Shown here one piece after another: positions 1-8,210 of a stretch of 36,512 bases of DNA; the first letter of the stretch is position 1, and each line of letters begins with the position of its first letter. The notes below the pieces were generated by a model. It was not told where the DNA came from. It worked only from the letters and a program-made list of their open reading frames with translations, and ran no database searches. Source of the stretch: a virus; IMG/VR virus record IMGVR_UViG_3300020469_000117, positions 1 through 36,512 of that record; one strand, given 5' to 3'. The translations under genes were made by a program, and so were the position numbers.

Positions 1-1237
1 CTGTACCCCACTCTAAAGAACCCGAACCCTGTTTTAAGTATCTTGTATCTGATCCTGTTCCAATTTTAATTTGCAACTGAGCTGTTGTTTTGTGTCCTGC
101 GTTTACTAAATCGTAAGATGAACTTGGAAAGTTTAATTGATTTCTGTTAAAAACTTCTTTATGAGTTGCTGCAAAATTTATAGACATTGAGCCTTCTTCA
201 TCAACATCTCCTTGTAGTAAACCTGCTGTAAAACCAGTTGTTAAATCTGCATTATCAGGAACAAAAAATGTAGACTCACCATTTATAAAATCACAAGTTA
301 CACTTTTTAAAACTGGGTCAAAAGTAATTGTTGACCCTGCTAAAATATAATTAGTAGATTGGTCTATAGTAAGATTTACATTTTCATCTGCTATATCACC
401 ACCTGATGCTACTTCATTATCTGTGCCTAAATAATTGTATATTTTTATTAAACCATTTGTAGCTATTTTATTGTTTGGTTGAATAAAATAATAATTACCA
501 TTACTTAAAAAACCTATAGTATTAAATGTTTGTAAAGAACCATTTAGTACATCGTACTTTTTGTATTTTAAAGGTTTTTTCTCAACATCACCTCTATATG
601 CTGCACTTGTAATATAGTAAGAATAAAAAGGGTCGTTAGCCTCATAAGTGTCACCATCTCTAAACCAATCTATTCCTGTCTTAAACCACTTATGATTTTG
701 TGGTATTGGAGATTCGTTTGCAGATGAGTTGTCAAACAAAGACATTGTACTACCAAAATCGTTTATATGATTATTTATTCTATAAGCTTTATTCCAAGTA
801 GATGGCGATAAAGTATCATCTTCTCTTTCTTTATAAACACCTATAGAATCGGTAGCAATTATTTTAACTGGATAAGGAAAAGGCTCGTTAGATAAAGTAT
901 CAAATGATGGTTGTACCCATCCAAACCACCAAAGGTTAGCGTTACTTACACTATTTTTATATATTCTAACAAAATATTCTTTATCACCATTTTCAAATAC
1001 ATCATAGATAAATGCCTCATCAACATTATTTTCAGCATAAAAACTTACAATACATTCTGAAGTTAAAAATTGCCTATTTCTTGTCCCACCTTGACCAGTC
1101 CATTTAACCTCAAAACCCTCACCTTGAAGATTCATATCGGTACTACTACCTGAATAGCTTTTTTTCCAAATTTCAACGTACCAAGTTGTACCTGCCTCGC
1201 CTTTTATTTGAGAATCTCTGTACTTTCCGTATGCCAT
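1..1237 (-). CDS. Tail protein, N-terminal part (variant B), runs off the left edge
   Basis: The reading frame is open from an ATG at 1237 to base 1 with no stop, so only the first ~412 residues are present. The N-terminus (FGS..., YSGSST..GEGF, later PYPVKIIATDSIG) resembles the start of the 1140-aa tail protein at 24932-28354 (FSGSST..GNGF, YPFDFKISAVDGIE), but identity is low. I therefore read it as the counterpart of that protein in a second, divergent phage. It starts 3 bases after the tape measure stop, whereas the other copy has a collagen-like gene in between. By position it should be a distal tail or tip protein, with a host-contact role inferred only. No catalytic motif is visible. 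The homology call is fairly safe and the function is not. Confidence 0.7.
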   Translation of the reverse strand, partial: MAYGKYRDSQIKGEAGTTWYVEIWKKSYSGSSTDMNLQGEGFEVKWTGQGGTRNRQFLTSECIVSFYAENNVDEAFIYDVFENGDKEYFVRIYKNSVSNANLWWFGWVQPSFDTLSNEPFPYPVKIIATDSIGVYKEREDDTLSPSTWNKAYRINNHINDFGSTMSLFDNSSANESPIPQNHKWFKTGIDWFRDGDTYEANDPFYSYYITSAAYRGDVEKKPLKYKKYDVLNGSLQTFNTIGFLSNGNYYFIQPNNKIATNGLIKIYNYLGTDNEVASGGDIADENVNLTIDQSTNYILAGSTITFDPVLKSVTCDFINGESTFFVPDNADLTTGFTAGLLQGDVDEEGSMSINFAATHKEVFNRNQLNFPSSSYDLVNAGHKTTAQLQIKIGTGSDTRYLKQGSGSLEWGT

Positions 1238-1240
1238 AAT

Positions 1241-3316
1241 TTATCTTCTAGCTTTTCTTCTATTAGCTCTATCAAATACAATCAATAAATCATCACCCGA
1301 TATTCTTACATCAGGTATAGCCGAACCACCTAAAGCGTGGTTAGGTATAATTGTTCCTTTTTGTGAAGGTACAAATAATTCTGGTCCTCTCTCCCCAACT
1401 AAACTAACTTTACCTAAAGGAGGTTGACCTCCGTTGGCAAAAGTACCACCCATCATACCAAGCATTGTTTGTTTAAAGCCTGACATTCCTAGACCTGCAA
1501 AAGCACCTCCCGCAGGAGCAACTCCTAAAGCACTAAATATTGCCGTCATTATAAGAGCTTGAATAACCATCTTAGCCATAGCTTTAAGTAAACCAGCAAA
1601 TAAGTTGCCTAAGTTTTGTAAACTTAACTCCCCTGATACTGCCATTTGAGCAAACGCATCAGAAAATGCAAATCCTACATCTAAAGCAAATCCAGTTAGT
1701 GTATCTTTTACAGCTTGAGTCTTAGCATCAAAATCGTCAACCATTTGTTGCATAGCCTCTGTAGTGTTAATCAAAGTTCCTTCAACTACATTTGATATAG
1801 CTGTTGGTGCTATCGCTGCTAGACCAGGCATACCACCGAATTGCATCCCTTCTTTATCTATAGCTCCACTATCTAAACCTTTTTGTCTTTTAAATGCTTC
1901 TTGTCTTTCTAATTCTTTTTGAACTTTTTTAAGTGCTTCGGCTTCTGCCTCTAAAGCTTGATGAGTTGCCCAAGTTGAAAGCATAAAGCCTTTTTGACTC
2001 ATTATAGCTTTTTTTCTTGCAGCCTCTTGCTCTTTTAATCTTGCTTCATCACCTAATGTATCTGCAAATGATGCGATAGATGCGAATATAGCTGAACCTG
2101 CAATAACTTCAAGACCTAGGGCTGATAATGCTGTTCCTACAGTAGCAACTGCCCCTGCTACTACTCCAAATCCTGTTGCTAATAATGGTATAAGTGCTAC
2201 CATAGCACCTAGAGCTATTAAAACTGGTCCTATTAATAAAGCAAAACCACCTACTGATACAATTAATTTTTGAGTTTCTCTATCTAATTTTCCAAACTCA
2301 CCAAATAAATCAGTAACAGTTTCTATCATAGGCATTAACATTTCAGATAACACTTCACCTAACTCTAACCTAAATCCTTCAAATGCACTCTCTAACTTTT
2401 TAACTTTAGCAAAAGTAGTTTGACCCATAAGGTCAGCCATTTCTTTTAACTTAGTAGTGTTAGTTGCATAAGCACTTGATAACTCATTTACCTTTTCTAA
2501 ATTATCTGTTAATACAAGTAATTGGTTGGCTGCCGTAGTACCAACTAATTCTTGAGCTCTATTAAGATCCATTTCACCTTCAGCAGCTTCCTCTAATACA
2601 CTAGAAAACGTTGTACCAGTCTCATTTAACTTCATAAATATTTTACGAAGTCCTGTACCTGCCTTAGATGCCTTAATACCATTATCCATTAAAACACCCA
2701 TCATAGCAGATAATTCCTCTATGTTTACCCCTACTGCGTTAGCCGAAGCTCCTGCGTGACCAAAGGCTGTTGCGAATGTATTTAATTGAATTGATGAATC
2801 TGAGGCTGCCGAGGCTAGTGTGTTTGATATACGAGCAGCATCTTCTGCTTCTAAATTAAAAGCATTTATTGATGCTGATACAACTTCAGATGCTAAAGAT
2901 AAATCTTCTCCAGTAGCTAAGGCAAGGTCTAGTATAGACTCAGTCATACCTTGTATTGCATCAGGATTAAATCCTTTACGACCTAAAATTAATTGTAAGT
3001 CGGCTACTTGAGATGCTGTAAATTGAGTAGTAGAACCTAATCGTTTAGCTTCTTTTGTGAGCATTTTAAACTCTTCGGTTGTAGCACCAGTTACTGCATT
3101 AACCTTCATCATACTATTCTCAAACTGAGAGAATGTATCGAAGGCTTGTTTACCTAAAGCAGTTAAAGGTGCTGTAACACCAAAAGTCAGCATAGAGCCG
3201 ACACGAGCTGCTTGTGAAGCAAAACCTGCTATTGATTTATTTGCTTTACCAAGACCTGCCTCTAAGCCTTTGATATTAGCAGCTACAATTATCGATATAG
3301 TTTTTACTCCACCCAT
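1241..3316 (-). CDS. Tail tape measure protein, 691 aa (variant B)
   Basis: TP901-type tape measure protein, which sets tail length and lies inside the tail tube. The first ~350 residues form the conserved core (MGGVKTISIIVAANIKGLEA, the AVTGAT..EEFK and GVLMDNGIKASKAGTGLR segments) and match the 729-aa copy at 29078-31267. Hydrophobic stretches follow around residues 350-420. The middle is unrelated to the other copy, and the two become similar again at the C-terminus (ANGGQPP.G..SLVGE.GPELFVP). It lies directly after the gpGT-like chaperone frame (stop 3318). It is 38 residues shorter than the other copy, which would predict a slightly shorter tail if length scales as in other siphophages. 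Family assignment is confident. Confidence 0.93.
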   Translation of the reverse strand: MGGVKTISIIVAANIKGLEAGLGKANKSIAGFASQAARVGSMLTFGVTAPLTALGKQAFDTFSQFENSMMKVNAVTGATTEEFKMLTKEAKRLGSTTQFTASQVADLQLILGRKGFNPDAIQGMTESILDLALATGEDLSLASEVVSASINAFNLEAEDAARISNTLASAASDSSIQLNTFATAFGHAGASANAVGVNIEELSAMMGVLMDNGIKASKAGTGLRKIFMKLNETGTTFSSVLEEAAEGEMDLNRAQELVGTTAANQLLVLTDNLEKVNELSSAYATNTTKLKEMADLMGQTTFAKVKKLESAFEGFRLELGEVLSEMLMPMIETVTDLFGEFGKLDRETQKLIVSVGGFALLIGPVLIALGAMVALIPLLATGFGVVAGAVATVGTALSALGLEVIAGSAIFASIASFADTLGDEARLKEQEAARKKAIMSQKGFMLSTWATHQALEAEAEALKKVQKELERQEAFKRQKGLDSGAIDKEGMQFGGMPGLAAIAPTAISNVVEGTLINTTEAMQQMVDDFDAKTQAVKDTLTGFALDVGFAFSDAFAQMAVSGELSLQNLGNLFAGLLKAMAKMVIQALIMTAIFSALGVAPAGGAFAGLGMSGFKQTMLGMMGGTFANGGQPPLGKVSLVGERGPELFVPSQKGTIIPNHALGGSAIPDVRISGDDLLIVFDRANRRKARR

Positions 3317-3317
3317 T

Positions 3318-3988
3318 TTAAACTTTGATTTTTTTAGGTTCTGTTAGTTTGTATCTCTTTAAAACCTCTTGGATTTGCTCTTTACTAGCAACATCTCGTT
3401 TAATTTTAACTTTGCTGTCCCAAGGGAAAGGCATTAATTCTTTAGGTTTAAGTCGATGTTTCGAGTGAGGTACTATACAACTGTGTACTATCATTCTAGT
3501 TTGTTCCCATCTGTTTTGAGAAAGCTGTTCGTTGTACTTTCTGAAGCCTCTTATTTTGTTGTCTAAGGAACGTGGGGTCAAATCATATAATTCTGAATCA
3601 CTTAACCCCAACATTCCCAATCCAACTTCTTCTAACTTATCCCAATTTACTTCACCTGTATCTTCATCAATAATATCCTCTCCCTCTTCTACTTTCCCTT
3701 TTTCTGAGGTTGGTCTAATTGGAACGCTTCAAAGATTTCATTTATCTTACCGAAATCTTCATTGTCTATCCATTGTTCAATATCTCGAACTTTGTACTTA
3801 AACTCTTCTCCGTTCTTCTTAGCACCATACTTTAGACCATAGTAGGCTATAATACCTATGTGATCTACCTCAGTACCCAACTTTTGCATTTCATCTAACT
3901 TTAACTTACAATCGTTACAGATGTCTTTTAAAGCTAAATAACTAAATCTAATCGGTCGTTTCTGACCGCCTATTTCTACCTTTTTCAT
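3318..3988 (-). CDS. gpGT-like tail assembly chaperone made by -1 frameshift (variant B T domain)
   Basis: The 99-codon gpG-like frame (3988-3692) ends at a TAG immediately after the heptamer G GGA AAG. In the -1 frame the sequence stays open from that point to 3318 and encodes VEEGED..., then WDKLEEVG, then a 100-residue basic C-terminal segment. The shifted product is about 223 residues. In lambda the same heptamer yields gpGT, whose T part recruits the tape measure protein while the G part coats it. Here the T part differs from the copy at 31269-31939, while the G part is nearly identical. The region downstream of the heptamer is open but lacks its own obvious start until about 3620, which supports frameshifting over separate initiation. 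Confidence 0.85.
3689..3988 (-). CDS. gpG-like tail assembly chaperone, 99 aa
   Basis: Small, charged, helical protein in the position of lambda gpG, between the tail tube genes and the tape measure. It begins with MKKVEIGGQKRPIRFSYLAL and ends QKKGK at a TAG directly abutting the slippery heptamer. It is the unshifted product of the G/GT pair and would bind the tape measure protein during tail assembly without entering the virion (known for lambda, inferred here). It differs from the copy at 31640-31939 by one residue near the C-terminus (AFQL versus AFQF), because the long repeat begins inside this gene at 3747. Confidence 0.87.
   Translation of the reverse strand: MKKVEIGGQKRPIRFSYLALKDICNDCKLKLDEMQKLGTEVDHIGIIAYYGLKYGAKKNGEEFKYKVRDIEQWIDNEDFGKINEIFEAFQLDQPQKKGK
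3692..3698 (-). other. Programmed -1 frameshift slippery heptamer GGGAAAG
   Basis: On the minus strand the zero-frame codons read AAG GGA AAG TAG, giving the canonical X XXY YYZ heptamer G GGA AAG, which is the sequence lambda uses for G/GT. The stop codon immediately follows. The -1 frame is open for 124 more codons. The overlapping A AAG GGA also fits the heptamer rule. Confidence 0.87.
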
Positions 3989-4017
3989 TTTTTGTTACCT
4001 TTTTAATTTAAATTGAT

Positions 4018-5748
4018 TTATAAAACTTTCTTTAGTGATATTGAACTAAGCCAAATTGTAGTGTTACTTGTACCATCACCACCTCTAACAATTTCAAGGC
4101 TCTGCATTTCAGGATATAACAAAACTGAGTGTGTTCCTGGTGTTGATGGAATTAATAAATGTATATCAGGACTTGCTGACCACCCTCTATCTACTGTTAA
4201 AAAACCTGTTGGACTTGGAGAACTTGAAATAGTATAAGTTAAAAGGTAATAATCACCGCTACCACTCATTATATCCGGAGTGGCAATTTGTGTAGTAGCA
4301 CCTGTTGTAATTATTTTACCATAACCATCTTCAACAATACTAGAGCCACCCGACAAAGTCCAATAACTAGGGTCATCAAACCCTGTATCACCAATCAACT
4401 CAGGACCAAGTCCATTTGGATAGATATTACCTGTGCCTGTAAATGTAGCTGAACAAGTTAGATTATCCTCAACACCAGCATCAAAACTTACCGATGATAC
4501 AAGTGCGTTTCCTTGCCAATGTGTAATATCGGTAGGGTCTTGATAATCGGTTGCTTCATTAGTTTGTTCAATTTGCCAAGATGAGGTAAATATTTTGTTT
4601 GAACTTTGAGCTTCAGATAAACCAGGATATAATGTAAATCGAACATCTGCTGTATTACTTGAAATTTTAATTGGATTTGAAAATTCAATAACTACTCTAC
4701 ACCAAGTTGTATCCAATCCCTCTATTTTAAAGTGATTTGCGTTTGCTGTATAGTCTGATATAGATTCTGAGCCATTACCACCAATTATTTTTGTTGTAAA
4801 AGGATTTACTCTATTTGAGCCGCTCATTTCATTTAAACCAAACATAAAAAACGTTGCTTTTGTTGTTGAGCCATCACCTCTAACATAAAAAGACCAAGAA
4901 AGTTTTTTACCTTCTAATCTTGGACCTCCAATAGTGTACAGTAATTTATCTTGATTAGCAGAAGTTGACTCTATACTAGATGCAGTATTACCTCCAATTT
5001 CAGGTGGACTAGCTTGTAAATTAACTTGTGTTATGTTTTCAGTAGTAAACCCATCTACCCCGCTTTGAGTAAAGTTAGTGCGTATAATGTTTCTAATTCT
5101 ATCAGAAAAACTTAAATTAACTAAACTTCTTGCTTGTAGTTTATCGAAAAAATCAGTACCATCTAAAGGTACATCCGGATTAATTGATTGTAATATATCA
5201 GTAGATACTTCAAAAGACTTTAAACCACCCAAAGACTCAGAGTACCCCCCTGAATCCTTGTTGGTTACATCTCTTAAATCCATATTTACGCTAAACGAAG
5301 CTGATGTACTAAAAGCTACAGGGTCAAATATTGCTGATGAACCTGGTGTGATTATCTCTATAATAACAGCATCCTCATTAAAAGTAGCAGTACCATCTGA
5401 AAATCCTAATGTAGGTACAATTCCATTTGCTCCGTTTGTTACATCAACATATTTGTATAAATTATTTGATGGGTCGGTAGCAACAGAAGTAACAGTATAG
5501 CCAAAGCTAGAGTTTAACATATTCTTTGTTAAATCTAAAATGCTTTGACCTGTATTGCTAATTCCTGATACAATTTGATTATCCGTAATAACACCACTAG
5601 CGTTAGTAATGTTACTAAGTAAAATATTCTCACCCGATGTAAAATCAATTAATGGGACGGCAGCCAATACCCTAATCCTAGTCTTTTGTGGAGCAGGGTC
5701 AGTCGTCTTAGCATATACCAATAAATCCGAAGCGTTTTGAATTGCCAT
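4018..5748 (-). CDS. Tail tube paralogue with two inserted domains and a C-terminal CBM-like domain, 576 aa
   Basis: Parts of this protein align with the 134-aa tube protein just upstream: residues 1-15 (MAIQNASDLL / MAILNATDCV), 142-220 (DPVAFSTSASFSVNMDLRD, SLGGLKSFEVSTD) and 410-445 (WQGNALVSSVSFDAGVE). Between them lie two insertions, about 16-141 and 221-405. The second has the flavour of tail-fibre jelly-roll domains (LSWSFYVRGDG..., ending SSWQIEQTNEATDYQ). Residues 446-576 add a CBM-like domain (GPELIGDTGFDDPSYWTLSGG). I infer a tail-tube or tube-cap subunit carrying surface-exposed, possibly glycan-binding, domains. Whether it is a major or minor tube component cannot be told from sequence. 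A second, identical copy lies at 31969-33699. Confidence 0.75.
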   Translation of the reverse strand: MAIQNASDLLVYAKTTDPAPQKTRIRVLAAVPLIDFTSGENILLSNITNASGVITDNQIVSGISNTGQSILDLTKNMLNSSFGYTVTSVATDPSNNLYKYVDVTNGANGIVPTLGFSDGTATFNEDAVIIEIITPGSSAIFDPVAFSTSASFSVNMDLRDVTNKDSGGYSESLGGLKSFEVSTDILQSINPDVPLDGTDFFDKLQARSLVNLSFSDRIRNIIRTNFTQSGVDGFTTENITQVNLQASPPEIGGNTASSIESTSANQDKLLYTIGGPRLEGKKLSWSFYVRGDGSTTKATFFMFGLNEMSGSNRVNPFTTKIIGGNGSESISDYTANANHFKIEGLDTTWCRVVIEFSNPIKISSNTADVRFTLYPGLSEAQSSNKIFTSSWQIEQTNEATDYQDPTDITHWQGNALVSSVSFDAGVEDNLTCSATFTGTGNIYPNGLGPELIGDTGFDDPSYWTLSGGSSIVEDGYGKIITTGATTQIATPDIMSGSGDYYLLTYTISSSPSPTGFLTVDRGWSASPDIHLLIPSTPGTHSVLLYPEMQSLEIVRGGDGTSNTTIWLSSISLKKVL

Positions 5749-5772
5749 AATTAATGGATTTAAAAGTTAATA

Positions 5773-6177
5773 TTATGATTTAGATATTGCTCCTGAACCA
5801 GTTAAAGAGATTGAATAAGTTGCGTTTTCTTCTACTCCTGAATCTATTGAGATTGAAGTGATTAAAGCGTTACCTGTATATTCCATACCTGAAGCACCGA
5901 ATTTTATTGCTACTTCGTCTCTAGCTTCCCAAATAACAAAAAGTTCTTCAATGTCAGCAAATCCTGCAATATTACCTATTTCTACAAAGGCATCACTTGA
6001 TAATTCAAAAGAGCGTAATCCACCTAAATTAGATTGATAACCTAATGAAGATTTAGTTGTAGAATCACGAAGATCCATATTCATAGTTAGTGAAGCAGAA
6101 GTACAATGAGCTACTGGTTGTAAAGAACCTCCTGTTGTAACCGAAATTACACAATCTGTTGCGTTTAAAATTGCCAT
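5773..6177 (-). CDS. Major tail tube protein, 134 aa
   Basis: Compact tube protein of the TP901-1 / lambda gpV type. It has an N-terminal beta strand region, then the PVAHCTSASLTMNMDLRDST and LGGLRSFELSSDAF segments, and closes with GNALITSISIDSGVEENATY and a Gly/Ser tail. The position, after the tail terminator and before the gpG chaperone block, is that of the major tube gene in siphophages. Subunits would stack as hexamers around the tape measure. The neighbouring 576-aa protein shares the same scaffold, so this is the plain version of a duplicated tube gene. Identical copy at 33724-34128. Confidence 0.82.
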   Translation of the reverse strand: MAILNATDCVISVTTGGSLQPVAHCTSASLTMNMDLRDSTTKSSLGYQSNLGGLRSFELSSDAFVEIGNIAGFADIEELFVIWEARDEVAIKFGASGMEYTGNALITSISIDSGVEENATYSISLTGSGAISKS

Positions 6178-6183
6178 TTTATT

Positions 6184-6594
6184 TTAGTTTTTAATTATTA
6201 GACAGTTAAAATTTATGTTTTTGTAGAATTTTTCAGGAGTCTTGAAATAGTCATCGTCTAAATCTAAAAACCTGAATTTAGCCGTGTAGCTTACACTATC
6301 TTCAGTATAAGTCACTTCAAACAAATCTAAGGCTTCTACAGCCGCCTTAGCTTGATCGTATGTTTTAGTGTAAGTGTCTGCAAAACAAGATATGCGAATT
6401 GATACATCACACGAGTTAAGCGATCCACCTTTAGATAAAAAGTTTGATACGTTAGTTATTTCAAACGTAGTGCAAGGATAAGCTACACCTTGTGGTATAA
6501 TAACAGGAAAAACCTTATCAACACCATTAGCTGCGGTAAAAGCAGGTGTTTCTTGTAATTGTTTAAATATTGATTTTCCTATTGCTGCAAACAT
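6184..6594 (-). CDS. Tail terminator-like protein (DUF3168), 136 aa
   Basis: Length and sequence fit the DUF3168 family: an N-terminal helix (IGKSIFKQLQETPAF), then VFPVIIPQGVAYPCTTFEI, and later DVSIRISCFADTYTKTYDQAKAAVEAL. Members of this family cap the tail tube and join it to the head (lambda gpU-like). It sits between the gp10-like completion gene and the tube gene, with 3-6 bp spacing, as in other HK97-type phages. Identical copy at 34135-34545. The family call is good and the exact role is inferred from position. Confidence 0.8.
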   Translation of the reverse strand: MFAAIGKSIFKQLQETPAFTAANGVDKVFPVIIPQGVAYPCTTFEITNVSNFLSKGGSLNSCDVSIRISCFADTYTKTYDQAKAAVEALDLFEVTYTEDSVSYTAKFRFLDLDDDYFKTPEKFYKNINFNCLIIKN

Positions 6595-6597
6595 ATC

Positions 6598-7089
6598 TTA
6601 TCTAAAACCTGATTGTTTTATCATTTTATCTAAAAGTTTACCTAAGTCTTTTTCTGCTTGGTTTAACACTCTTAAATTTACTTTATTAGCTGCCTCTAAA
6701 AATATATCTTTTCTAGGCTTTTGTATCTTATTACCTAAAATTTGCATCTCAGTCAAGTTGTAACTATCTTTCCCCTTGACTCTGATTGGTGTTGTTCTTC
6801 TTTTTAAAGGACCAACAAATATACCTGGCTCTCTTGATTTTCTTGCAGTAAATATACCTATTGTTTTATAGGTTGGAGTTCTACCACTTTTTCTTTTGTA
6901 ATCAGAGTTACTGTTAAATTCTCTTTTGTACCCTCTTTGCATAGCCCTAGCAAGAATATTACCCGCAGGTCTTAAAGCTTTGTTTATTTGAGTTCTTTGT
7001 TGTCTAGGTTTAATACCTAGTTCAGACAAACTATTTTTAAGGCTATTAATTCCTTTTACTCTTATGCCATCTCTTTTCTTTATAGCCAT
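6598..7089 (-). CDS. HK97 gp10-like tail completion protein, 163 aa
   Basis: Basic protein beginning with a run of Lys/Arg (MAIKKRDGIRVKGINSLKN), followed by a long helix (QQRTQINKALRPAGNILARAM) and a central FVGPLKRR segment that is characteristic of the HK97 gp10 family. It helps complete the head-tail interface or tail. It is packed 2 bp after the joining-protein gene and 3 bp before the terminator gene, so it is translated within the same late message. Identical copy at 34549-35040. Confidence 0.83.
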   Translation of the reverse strand: MAIKKRDGIRVKGINSLKNSLSELGIKPRQQRTQINKALRPAGNILARAMQRGYKREFNSNSDYKRKSGRTPTYKTIGIFTARKSREPGIFVGPLKRRTTPIRVKGKDSYNLTEMQILGNKIQKPRKDIFLEAANKVNLRVLNQAEKDLGKLLDKMIKQSGFR

Positions 7090-7091
7090 AA

Positions 7092-7466
7092 CTATATTGG
7101 TGAGGTGGTTGGTAAATCTTGCTTTACAAAAAGTTGTATGTATTCTTTTCTTGGATCAATAGCAAAACCAGTTATTTCATATATATCTGTAGTTTCTACA
7201 TCTTCAATAATCCAATTAGATTTTATAGTTTTTGTTTCACTTGAGTATCTTATAGTAAAAACAAATCGACCATAAGATTGTAACTCATCTCCTTCAAACT
7301 TCTCTTCAATGTTTCTAAGGGTCTTAATATTTAAATTAGCCCATACAGTTGCGTGGTCTGTAAAAACAGGTGTAAAGCCACCAAATACATCTTGATTTGA
7401 AGATATAGATTTTAACTTAATACGAGTGTTAAAGTCACCTGCCTTTAATTCAGATAAAAAAGCCAT
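7092..7466 (-). CDS. Head-tail joining protein (SPP1 gp16 / HK97 type), 124 aa
   Basis: Recognisable as the Phage_H_T_join type: ELKAGDFNTRIKLKS near the start, then DVFGGFTPVFTDHATVWANL, and a beta-rich C-terminal half (NWIIEDVETTDIYEITGFAIDP). These proteins form the stopper or closure ring below the connector. It is placed exactly where expected, 3 bp after the gp6-like connector and 2 bp before gp10. Identical copy at 35043-35417. Confidence 0.86.
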   Translation of the reverse strand: MAFLSELKAGDFNTRIKLKSISSNQDVFGGFTPVFTDHATVWANLNIKTLRNIEEKFEGDELQSYGRFVFTIRYSSETKTIKSNWIIEDVETTDIYEITGFAIDPRKEYIQLFVKQDLPTTSPI

Positions 7467-7469
7467 ATA

Positions 7470-8144
7470 CTATAGATAACATTTATAAGGTTGTAATAAT
7501 ATCTCAGAAGCCATTGGAAACGCTCTCTTGCGATCCTCTCTGAAATAATACATATCACTTGCAATTAATTTAATAGCTTGTTTGATGGCATCAGGAATAC
7601 TAGCTGCACCATCTGCTATACCTGTATGAAATTGAAAATAATATATTCCATCAGTTGTTCCATTTAAATCTCCTGTGCCTATTGCATCAGAAGGTGTTGT
7701 AGTCATCTTTACCTGACAAGGGTTAGTATTTTGATTTGAATACCAATTCGTGTTGGCAAACAAAGTGTAAGTAGAACCTACAGCAGCTAAGTAGTGTAAA
7801 CCATCTTTAGCATTATCATTTCCCGCAGGATAATTAAACTTACAATCAGGGTAATATAAACTAAATGTATTAGGCAATTCATTAAACCAAAGTTTGTACT
7901 TAGCTGTAATAAAGTGTCTGTTACAATAGTGTTCAGCCATTTGAGTCGCAGCACTTATATATGTAGCTAACAAAGCGTCCTCATCAGAACTGTCAATTCT
8001 AAGTTGAGCCTTTAACTCAGCAGTTGTAACAACTTGAGTAGTAGGGTATTCTGCTAGTACTAAATTCCCATATCTATTTTGACTTGGGTTTAGATACTCG
8101 TAGTTACCTTTGTTAAACAAATTATCTAAGTGCGATATAGCCAT
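7470..8144 (-). CDS. gp6-like head-tail connector, 224 aa
   Basis: The N-terminal half carries the signature of the phiE125 gp8 / HK97 gp6 connector family: VTTAELKAQLRIDSSDEDALLATYISAATQMAEHYCNR (residues ~38-75), a helical region that packs under the portal. The C-terminus ends with a helix (AIKQAIKLIASDMYYFREDR), as in homologues. A beta-rich segment of about 90 residues between these parts makes it longer than many gp6 proteins. It follows the capsid gene after a hairpin-containing gap. Identical copy at 35421-36095. Confidence 0.86.
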   Translation of the reverse strand: MAISHLDNLFNKGNYEYLNPSQNRYGNLVLAEYPTTQVVTTAELKAQLRIDSSDEDALLATYISAATQMAEHYCNRHFITAKYKLWFNELPNTFSLYYPDCKFNYPAGNDNAKDGLHYLAAVGSTYTLFANTNWYSNQNTNPCQVKMTTTPSDAIGTGDLNGTTDGIYYFQFHTGIADGAASIPDAIKQAIKLIASDMYYFREDRKRAFPMASEILLQPYKCYL

Positions 8145-8167
8145 TTTGGTCTTTTATAAAGAAAAGG

Positions 8168-8187
8168 GAAAGGGGATTAACCCTTTC
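8168..8187 (-). terminator. Hairpin after the major capsid gene
   Basis: On the minus strand GAAAGGG pairs with CCCTTTC (8187-8181 with 8174-8168) around a 6-base loop, 24 bases past the capsid stop, followed by the pyrimidine-rich CCTTTTCTTT. The uridine tract is imperfect, so it may act as an attenuator that keeps capsid mRNA abundant relative to the genes below. It recurs at 36119-36138. Confidence 0.55.
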
Positions 8188-8210
8188 GCCTTTCTAATTA
8201 ATTTAATCTA

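Noticed and set aside
5078-5500. 140-aa plus-strand frame inside the 576-aa tube paralogue
   Set aside because: Antisense shadow of a clearly coding minus-strand gene. It is repeated only because the DNA is repeated.
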